The notes beneath the pieces were generated by a model that ran no database searches, was not told the DNA's origin, and saw nothing but the letters and a program-made list of their open reading frames with translations. A stretch of 18,523 nucleotides of DNA from CAKTOF01 sp964544345. Lineage in GTDB: Bacteria > Bacillota > Clostridia > Oscillospirales > Oscillospiraceae. The position numbers and the translations under genes are program-made. The DNA lies in contig CAZJBT010000029.1 in the NCBI GenBank assembly GCA_964544345.1, positions 1-18,523 on the forward strand, written 5' to 3'. Below are positions 1 through 6,000 of the stretch, piece by piece. Position 1 is the first letter of the stretch; each line of letters opens with the position of its first letter.

Positions 1-940
1 AGTCGCCGTACTCGGTGTCCCAATCCTCCGGCGCGGCCGGGATCGCATCGGGCAGGATGGCGCGCGTCTCCGGGCAGCCGCGCAGCTCGCAGCGGTATTC
101 GTCGAGCTTCTTCTTCGCCAGCGGCAGGAACTCGGCGGCAATGGCGCGGTCGACGAGCAGCGTCTCCGCCGCGTTGCACACCGACGGGCGCGAGCACTTC
201 GCATTCTGAATGATATCCGCCGCCATCTCCAGGTCGGCGGTGCGCTCGACATAGACGTGGCAGTTGCCCCAGCCGGTCTGGATGACCGGCACGCGCGCCG
301 AGCGCACGACCTCCTCGATCAGCCCCCTGCCGCCGCGCGGGATGAGCACGTCGATATAGTCCGTCATCGTCATGAGAAACGCGGCGGACTCGTGCGAGGT
401 GTCGTGCACAAGCGAGACGCAGTCGGACGGCAGCCCCACGGAGCTTATCGCCCGGCGCATGAGCGTTTCGAGCATGCGGTTCGTCCCGAACGCCTCCCTG
501 CCGCCGCGCTCGATGACCGCGTTGCCGGACTTCAGGCACAGCGCCGCCGCGTCGACCGTCACGTTCGGGCGCGCCTCGTAGATGATGCAGGCCACGCCGA
601 GCGGTACGGTCTTTCGGCCGATGAGCAGGCCGTTCGGACGGGTCGAGACGTCGGTCATGCGCCCGATGGGGTCGTCCAGCGCGGCGACGGCGCGCACGCC
701 GTCCGCTATCTGGCGCACGCGCGACTCGGACAATCGCAGCCGGTCGCGCAGGCTCTGGCGCATCCCGGCGGCCTCCGCCGCCGCGCAGTCGCGCTCGTTC
801 GCGGCGAGGATCTCCTCGATCTCCGCCTCCAGCGCGTCCGCGATGGCGCCGAGCGCGTCGTTCCTCTGTGCCGTGCCGGCCTGAGCCAGCACACGGGCGG
901 CGGCCTTGGCTCGCTTGCCCTGCTCCAACAGATCTTCCAT
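1..940 (-). CDS. proA: Gamma-glutamyl phosphate reductase (partial, C-terminus off the left edge)
   Basis: ProA catalyses the NADPH-dependent reduction of gamma-glutamyl phosphate to glutamate semialdehyde, the second step of proline synthesis in the cytoplasm. The minus-strand reading frame is open from ATG at 940 to the window edge, giving 313 residues of a family usually about 415 long, so only the last quarter is missing. Diagnostic stretches are visible: IIYEARPNVTVDAAALCLKSG, GNAVIERGG with the following EAF, DYIDVLIPRGG, and RPSVCNAAETLLV, which holds the catalytic cysteine. The start is fixed by a GAGGAGG ribosome site just upstream. A consensus promoter lies directly in front, so proA is the first gene of its transcript here; a partner kinase (proB) is not upstream of it and, if linked, would be off the left edge. 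Identity is secure from motifs. Confidence 0.96.
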   Translation of the reverse strand, partial: MEDLLEQGKRAKAAARVLAQAGTAQRNDALGAIADALEAEIEEILAANERDCAAAEAAGMRQSLRDRLRLSESRVRQIADGVRAVAALDDPIGRMTDVSTRPNGLLIGRKTVPLGVACIIYEARPNVTVDAAALCLKSGNAVIERGGREAFGTNRMLETLMRRAISSVGLPSDCVSLVHDTSHESAAFLMTMTDYIDVLIPRGGRGLIEEVVRSARVPVIQTGWGNCHVYVERTADLEMAADIIQNAKCSRPSVCNAAETLLVDRAIAAEFLPLAKKKLDEYRCELRGCPETRAILPDAIPAAPEDWDTEYGD

Positions 941-954
941 GGCAATTCCTCCTC

Positions 955-973
955 CCGGAACGCGCCGTTCCGG
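955..973 (-). other. Hairpin at the 5' end of the proA leader
   Basis: CCGGAACG (955-962) and CGTTCCGG (966-973) form an 8-bp stem with a 3-base loop. It falls between the predicted proA start of transcription and its ribosome site, so it would cap the 5' end of the mRNA right beside the Shine-Dalgarno sequence. On the plus strand it is followed by TTTTTT (974-979) and so would also stop transcription leaving proA in the antisense direction. Which role matters cannot be told from sequence. Confidence 0.5.
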
Positions 974-983
974 TTTTTTCTCC

Positions 984-1012
984 ACTATACCGGCTAAGTC
1001 CCTGCGCGTCAA
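984..1012 (-). promoter_or_regulatory. Promoter of proA
   Basis: Reading the minus strand, TTGACG (1012-1007) is followed after exactly 17 bases by TATAGT (989-984). This is a near-consensus sigma-A promoter, and transcription should start near 977, about 37 bases before the proA ATG. It stands back to back with the plus-strand promoter at 1022-1050, with the two -35 boxes only 9 bases apart. Confidence 0.8.
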
Positions 1013-1021
1013 GTGCGCCGC

Positions 1022-1050
1022 TTGATTTGCCGGCGCGGATGTGCTATGCT
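1022..1050 (+). promoter_or_regulatory. Promoter of the 1085-2286 gene pair
   Basis: TTGATT (1022-1027), a 17-base spacer and TATGCT (1045-1050) preceded by TGC, an extended -10 motif. The start of transcription would be near 1057, giving a short leader that contains the AGGAGG (1072-1077) of the first gene. Confidence 0.75.
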
Positions 1051-1084
1051 GAAGCAAAAGAATCCTGCGAAAGGAGGCGGCGCG

Positions 1085-1420
1085 ATGGCAGTGTATCTTC
1101 CAGCCCTGTTTCTTTTCATCCTGATCTTCTATGAGACGCGGACGCAGCGGATGCGCGCTGTCCGCCGGATCCTCGCAAAAAAACGAAACCGAAAGGAGGC
1201 AGCCGCCATGCTTGAGCTGGCCAAACGCTTTGTGGGACTCGAGTGTGTGATCTACGCGCTCACTTCACAGATCTCTGGGACGATCCTCGAGATCTCGGAC
1301 GGCGCGATCCTGCTCCAGAACGGCACGCGGACTGAGATCGTCAACCCGGACTATATCCTCCGCATCTCGGAGTATCCGCGCAACAAAAAGGGGAAGAAAA
1401 AGGCGGTCGTGCTCGACTGA
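1085..1420 (+). CDS. Small membrane-anchored protein of unknown function with a compact beta-type C-terminal domain
   Basis: This 111-residue protein is not one I can name. Residues 2-15 (AVYLPALFLFILIF) form a short hydrophobic segment, followed by a very basic stretch. From residue 42 (MLELAKRFVGLECVIYAL) the sequence looks like a small beta-barrel: alternating hydrophobic strands, SGTILEISDGAILLQNG, then a lysine-rich tail NKKGKKKAVVLD. The pattern resembles Sm/Hfq-like small barrels and conserved uncharacterised Firmicute proteins, but this is only a visual impression. The start at 1085 is chosen because AGGAGG (1072-1077) lies 7 bases upstream and an extended -10 promoter precedes it. 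A second in-frame ATG at 1208 has its own AGGAGG, so a 70-residue soluble form may also be made. The gene is followed after 14 bases by the pyridoxamine kinase. Confidence 0.72.
   Translation: MAVYLPALFLFILIFYETRTQRMRAVRRILAKKRNRKEAAAMLELAKRFVGLECVIYALTSQISGTILEISDGAILLQNGTRTEIVNPDYILRISEYPRNKKGKKKAVVLD
1194..1210 (+). promoter_or_regulatory. Internal ribosome site and in-frame start
   Basis: AGGAGG at 1194-1199 lies 8 bases before an in-frame ATG at 1208, inside the open frame that began at 1085. Translation from here would produce only the C-terminal domain (70 residues) without the hydrophobic N-terminus. Either this is the sole start or both are used. Confidence 0.6.
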
Positions 1421-1434
1421 CGGCGGGCGATACG

Positions 1435-2286
1435 ATGAGAGAGCAGAAACGGGCGCTTGCCATTCACGATATCTCCTGCGTCGGGCGCTGCTCGCTGACT
1501 GTCGCGCTGCCGATCCTCTCGGCGGCGGGCGCGGAGTGCTCCATTTTGCCGACCGCCGTGCTCTCGACGCACACCGGCGGGTTCGAGGGCTACACCTTCC
1601 GCGACCTGACAGACGATATGCCGCCCATCGTGCGCCACTGGCGCTCGCTCGAGCTTCGCTTCGATGCGATCTACACCGGCTATCTCGGCTCGGCGCGGCA
1701 GTTGGAGATCGTTGCGCAGACGATCGGCGCGTTGCGCGATCCGAACACGCGCGTCTTTCTCGACCCCGTGATGGGCGACGGCGGGCGGCTCTACGCGGGC
1801 TTCCCGCCGGATTTTCCGGATGGGATGCGCGCGCTCTGCCGGCATGCGGACGTGATCTTACCGAACATGACCGAGGCCGCGCTGCTGCTCGGGCGGGAGT
1901 TTCGCCCCGGGCCATACCGGCCGGACGCGGTGCGGGCGATCTGTGAGGCGCTCGGCGTGCTCCACGGCGGGCAGGTCGTGCTGACGGGCGTATATTTTGA
2001 GGAAGGCGAGCTTGGCGCGGCGGTCTATGACGCGCGCACGGACGCGTTCGCGCTGTGCCTGACGCGGCGGCTCCCATTTTCCATGCCCGGTACGGGCGAC
2101 GTGTTCGCGAGTGCGTTCGTCGCGGCCTGTCTCGCAGAGCAGCCGCTCAGAACGGCGGCGCAGACCGCGGCGGATTTTACGGCGCTGTGCATGGAACGGA
2201 CAAAAGGTTCCGGCCGCGACCTGCGCTTCGGCCCATGCTTCGAGCCTGCGCTGCCCGACCTGATGCGCGCGCTCGGCGTGATCTGA
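1435..2286 (+). CDS. pdxY: Pyridoxamine/pyridoxal kinase (PdxY type)
   Basis: This 283-residue protein belongs to the ribokinase-like superfamily and should phosphorylate pyridoxal or pyridoxamine with ATP in the cytoplasm, salvaging vitamin B6. The N-terminus AIHDISCVGRCSLTVALPIL is typical of the Clostridial pyridoxamine kinase branch. VLSTHTGGFEGYTFRDLTD follows, and FLDPVMGDGGRLY is the family's nucleotide/metal-binding segment. MPGTGDVFASAF carries the anion hole and the catalytic aspartate, Asp222. Length matches the family (about 280-290). The ATG at 1435 has only a weak G-rich ribosome site and lies 14 bases after the previous stop, so the two genes are probably co-transcribed and partly coupled. 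The closely related ThiD kinases are an alternative, but the N-terminal signature favours PdxY. The gene ends just before a strong terminator. Confidence 0.9.
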   Translation: MREQKRALAIHDISCVGRCSLTVALPILSAAGAECSILPTAVLSTHTGGFEGYTFRDLTDDMPPIVRHWRSLELRFDAIYTGYLGSARQLEIVAQTIGALRDPNTRVFLDPVMGDGGRLYAGFPPDFPDGMRALCRHADVILPNMTEAALLLGREFRPGPYRPDAVRAICEALGVLHGGQVVLTGVYFEEGELGAAVYDARTDAFALCLTRRLPFSMPGTGDVFASAFVAACLAEQPLRTAAQTAADFTALCMERTKGSGRDLRFGPCFEPALPDLMRALGVI

Positions 2287-2313
2287 CGCGGGAGGCCGGC
2301 AGGAAATCCCGCG
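2287..2313 (+). other. Stem-loop after the pyridoxamine kinase
   Basis: CGCGGGA (2287-2293) can pair with TCCCGCG (2307-2313) directly after the kinase stop codon. It has no T-run, so it is not an intrinsic terminator by itself; it may protect the mRNA end ahead of the true terminator about 100 bases further on. Confidence 0.4.
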
Positions 2314-2388
2314 ATCAAAGAGCCGCGCACTCCGCGTCGTCCACAGGGGACTAGCTTCGCGTCGTCCTCGTTTTTTCCGCACCCGGCG

Positions 2389-2422
2389 GTGCGGCGGAGT
2401 GGTTCCGCCGCACTGTTTTTTT
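2389..2422 (+). terminator. Intrinsic terminator of the 1085-2286 operon
   Basis: GTGCGGCGGA (2389-2398) pairs perfectly with TCCGCCGCAC (2404-2413) around a 5-base loop and is followed by TG and a run of seven T (2416-2422). This is a textbook rho-independent terminator. TTTTTT at 2371-2376 on the other side is not adjacent to the stem. Confidence 0.85.
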
Positions 2423-2605
2423 GTGCGCAGGGATCGCCGATTCGAGCCATTGAAGACGCGTATGGAACAAAAGAAAAAGAAGATCCCATGTCATCCGCAC
2501 CTTTGGCTCAGACCCAATCGCTATTTGCGCCAAACAGATCACAAAGATCGACCCTTTCTGGCGAGAAAAATTTTATCCAGGGTTCAAAATGTGCCCGCAA
2601 TGTGC

Positions 2606-2634
2606 TTGCAAACAGAGCGGCGGTGTGATATAAC
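2606..2634 (+). promoter_or_regulatory. Promoter of the large surface-protein gene
   Basis: TTGCAA (2606-2611), a 17-base spacer and TATAAC (2629-2634) preceded by TGA, an extended -10 motif. Transcription would start near 2641, right at the first GTTAG box, so a protein bound there would block initiation. Confidence 0.7.
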
Positions 2635-2641
2635 ATATCTT

Positions 2642-2657
2642 GTTAGCGAAGACTAAC
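2642..2657 (+). promoter_or_regulatory. Putative operator box 1 (GTTAG-N6-CTAAC)
   Basis: A perfect inverted repeat, GTTAG CGAAGA CTAAC, starting at the predicted transcription start. Its reverse complement resembles box 3. The half-site TTAG/CTAA recalls metal-dependent repressors of the DtxR/IdeR kind; that link is inference. Its right half overlaps the left arm of the hairpin at 2655-2681. Confidence 0.6.
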
Positions 2658-2690
2658 TGCCGTCCGGATCGGAGGGCGGTTATTTTCTTC
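2655..2690 (+). terminator. Attenuator-like hairpin just after the transcription start
   Basis: AACTGCCGTCCG (2655-2666) pairs with CGGAGGGCGGTT (2670-2681) over 12 positions with one mismatch and one G-T pair, around the loop GAT, and is followed by the T-rich ATTTTCTTCC. A transcript starting near 2641 would meet it almost at once, so it may act as an attenuator or yield a very short RNA. Confidence 0.45.
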
Positions 2691-2697
2691 CGCAAAA

Positions 2698-2713
2698 GTT
2701 AGTTGAGACAAAC
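2698..2713 (+). promoter_or_regulatory. Putative operator box 2 (GTTAG-N6-CAAAC)
   Basis: GTTAG TTGAGA CAAAC differs from the perfect inverted repeat at one base. It lies 56 bases (centre to centre) downstream of box 1, within the leader. Confidence 0.45.
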
Positions 2714-2727
2714 TACAACTGCTCTTT

Positions 2728-2754
2728 TTGCGCGAAACGCGCAATTTGTTTTGG
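2728..2754 (+). other. Short GC-rich hairpin followed by T-rich sequence
   Basis: TTGCGCG (2728-2734) and CGCGCAA (2738-2744) form a 7-bp stem with an AAA loop, followed by TTTGTTTTGG. It could be a second weak terminator or a structural element of the leader. Confidence 0.4.
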
Positions 2755-2760
2755 CCAGGT

Positions 2761-2776
2761 GTTAGTTTACGCTAAC
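2761..2776 (+). promoter_or_regulatory. Putative operator box 3 (GTTAG-N6-CTAAC)
   Basis: GTTAG TTTACG CTAAC is a perfect inverted repeat. Its reverse complement matches box 1 at 14 of 16 bases. It is centred 63 bases downstream of box 2. Confidence 0.55.
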
Positions 2777-2791
2777 TTTTCATGTGAACAG

Positions 2792-2857
2792 AGCTCTTTC
2801 GGGAAAGGGATATCCCTTTCCCGTGGTGGGGTTCCCCACCACGATCCTCTTCGAGCT
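2792..2857 (+). repeat. Tandem perfect palindromes enclosed by a closing stem
   Basis: 2800-2823 is a 24-nt perfect palindrome (CGGGAAAGGGAT and its complement). It is followed, sharing two bases, by 2822-2843, two 10-base arms (CGTGGTGGGG / CCCCACCACG) around TT. AGCTC (2792-2796) can pair with GAGCT (2853-2857), enclosing both as a two-armed RNA structure. It could be a leader structure or a dispersed palindromic intergenic element; one copy cannot decide. Confidence 0.55.
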
Positions 2858-2961
2858 GCATAAGAGTTTCTATCACTGCGGTCATCTGAGATGGGAGGTG
2901 CGGCGCAAAAGCGAGTCATTTGGGCGGAGGGCGCAGAGCTGTCCGCAGATTGGAAGCATCT

Positions 2962-2977
2962 AAGTCCGTTTGGACTT
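2962..2977 (+). other. Small stem-loop upstream of the surface-protein ribosome site
   Basis: AAGTCC (2962-2967) and GGACTT (2972-2977) form a 6-bp stem with a GTTT loop about 15 bases before the AAAGGAG ribosome site. It may influence translation; evidence is limited to the inverted repeat. Confidence 0.35.
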
Positions 2978-3006
2978 GACGCGAGTCTATGAAAGGAGAA
3001 TTTGCA

Positions 3007-6000
3007 ATGCGACAGAAAACAAAAAGGCTTTTATCCGGGCTGCTGATCGCTGCGATGCTGTCGACCGCTTTACCGGTCACGGCTATGGCGGCCGACAACG
3101 TCCCAGCGGAGGAAAAAAGCGATCTGGAGACAACGGTTTCCCAAGAGGAGACATCCGAAAACGTCCAGGCGTTTTTGGACGCCGTTGCCGCCATTCCCGA
3201 AGAGATCAACGCCGACAACGCCTCCGAGGTATACGGTCTGGCGGCCGTCACATGCGTGAACGCCTATGAGGCGCTGACGGAGGAGGAGCGGGCGCTGGAG
3301 GCTGTGCAGGCGGCACACCTGCTGCTTGAGCAGGCCATTGAGCGGGTGAACGCGCTCAGCGAACCGGCCGCCACCAGCGACGGCGACGCGGTTCGCTACA
3401 AAGACGGAACCTACACAGGCAGCGGAACCGGCTTCGGTGGGACGATCACCCTGGACGTGACGATCCGCGATGGACGCCTCGAGAGTATCGAAGAGGTCAG
3501 CCAAAGCGAAACGACGGCCTATTGGAACAGCGCGAAAGCGCTGTTTGACACGATCCTCACCGCCCAGAGCACGAATGTGGACGCCGTGACCGGCGCGACC
3601 TACAGCAGCAACGGCATCAAGGCCGCAGTGGACGACGCGCTGACCCAGGCGGCCGCGGCCGCGAACGACGAGGATGACACCGCGGTATTCTCCTCCGGCA
3701 GCGGCACGGAGAAGGATCCCTATGTCATCAAGACGGCGGCACAGTTGGCCAATTTTGCGCAGTCCGTCGATGACGGCGAGACCTATGCGGGACAGTACGT
3801 CGCGCTGGGCGACAACATCGATCTCACCGGCATCGAAAACTGGAACCCCATCGGCAGCGAAACCAATACAACGGCTGCCTTCGCCGGAGATTTTGACGGC
3901 CGGGGCTATACGATCGACGGCATGACGATCGACATGACGCTGGAGAGCGCCACCAGTACAACATATACATATGCCGGTCTCTTTGCCACGCTGGGCGGAA
4001 CGGCCGCTGTGCGCAATGTGACGCTGACAAACGTCGGCATCCGCGTGACTGACACGGGAAGCGGCCGTGTTTTGGCGGCGGCTGTCGCCGGGTACACCAG
4101 CAAAGCCAGCACGGCGCAGTATCTCTATATCCAAAATTGTCACGCGGACGGCACGATCCGTGTTGACGCGGCCGGCATGGCATATGGCGGCGGCATTCTG
4201 GGGCAGGCTGGCATGTACGCGGCCATCCTGAACTGCACGACAGACATCACCGTGTCCGCTAAGAGCAGCGGCTCTGCTTCCTATGCGGCCGGCATCGTCG
4301 CCGTAGCCGGAAACAACGGCATGGTGGTCAACTGCGCAGCGCTGGGCGATGTATCCGCTGTTTCCACCACCAAGGGCAGCGGCACTGCCGCCGGCATCGC
4401 GGGGTTGATGCCGGGCAAACTGTACAACTGCTATGCCTCCGGCAGCATCACTGCGGGCAACACCACCGGAGCGGTCACCGGCGTCGGCGCCCTGGTGGGT
4501 ATGGCGACGATGACCGACTCGGAGGCCGGTGCGCTTCGGGCGTATAACTACTATGCCACGGATGCCGTGCTGACAGTATCTACCTATTCAGGCGGCGAGC
4601 TCTCCGCGGAGACGACCACCACAACCGTTGACTGCGGACAGGCGATGGGCTCTCCAATGGTCTCGAAGGCGGTGAGCCTGGCCGACATGAAGACCTCCGA
4701 ATTTATGGACACGCTGAATGAGAACCTGTACGCCGTGCAGAAGCTGATGAATGCGTATAGTCTGCCGAGCGTCACCCTGAACAACTGGATCCTGGAGAAC
4801 GGAACCGTACAGCCCGCCGGCGAGGCCTGGGCGAGCGACCGGGTCGATGCGGACATCTTCGCCTCCGGAACGGGCACGCAGGACGATCCGTACCTGATCA
4901 AAACGGCCGAGCAAATGCGGGCCTTTGCCGTCTCCCTGACGGATAACCTGGACTACACCGGGATCTACATCGCGCTGGCAGACGATATCGACATCTCCGG
5001 CAGCAACTGGATCCCAGTGGGGCAGAGCTATGATATTTTCAACGGCTCCTTTGACGGCCAGGGTCATACCATTTCCGGCCTGACAGAGGGAAGCGCCGAC
5101 GCGCCCCTGGCCCTGGATGAAACGAATATCTACATCGGCCTGTTCGGCGTGGTCGGGCCGGAGTGCACGATCAAAAACCTGAAGCTGACCGACGTTTCCA
5201 TGTACCTGACCTATGAGGCGACCGCCTATGCCGGCGGCATCGCGGCCGTGACGTCCAGCGGCTCTACCGGCTATCTCGGCGCGGTCATCGACAACTGCTC
5301 GGTCTCCGGCACGATCTCCCTGACCTCCTCGGGGAACAATTTTGTCGGCGGCATCGTGGGAATGCAGATCAGGGGCGCAATCATCAACTGCGCGACGGAC
5401 ATGGCGCTGTCGTGCACGGTCAACAACAGCTACATCGCGGAGGTCGGCGGCCTGGTCGGCCTCAACAACCGCGGCCTGATCGCGAACAGCTACGCGCTCG
5501 GCGATGTGTACGGCAGCGGCTCCCGGGAAAACGGGAACGAGGGCATGGCCGCCATCAGCGCACTGGTGGGCGTCCAGGCGGGCGCGCTGGTCAATTGTTA
5601 CGGCGCCGGCGGCCACACCACAAAGGAGTATTCCCAGTATGTCGGCGCTGTCTCCGGCTGGGTCACCGGCATCGGCAAGAGCTATACCTGCTGGTATAAC
5701 GGCGACGCACCGATGCTGATCGGCACGCAGACCGTTCTTCCCGTCGAGTCCATCGGCACCAAGGTCACCTCCGGCGTCAATGAGGACGGCGACCAGTACA
5801 CCGGCGGCATCGTCGACGCCCTGACGGCGTATACGGCAGACACCTACGAGGCAGTCGCCGCCGGCCTGAACGGCAGCTTCGCCGCATTCCCGATCGACAT
5901 CACCGCTTACGGCGTCGATACCGGCGCCCTCCGCACCTGGTGCTATGCGGACGGTGTCGTGACCTTTGGTGACGACTACGCGACCGTGACCTATCAGCAG

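Larger units (their letters stand above)
2423..3006 (+). other. Gene-free stretch: promoter, three inverted-repeat boxes and a structured leader
   Basis: No convincing gene lies here; the short open frames lack ribosome sites or run through the preceding terminator. The first 180 bases hold nothing I can name. From 2606 there is a strong extended -10 promoter, three GTTAG-type boxes, several hairpins and a 24-nt perfect palindrome, all upstream of the large surface-protein gene. The predicted leader is about 366 nt long. Individual elements are listed separately. Confidence 0.6.

Noticed and set aside
2351..2656. Short open frames on both strands downstream of the pyridoxamine kinase
   Set aside because: They run through the terminator hairpin, lack good ribosome sites and have no recognisable motif or sensible composition.
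2989..3006. Upstream ATG at 2989 for the surface protein
   Set aside because: It has no ribosome site; AAAGGAG lies between it and ATG 3007, and the signal peptide begins at 3007.
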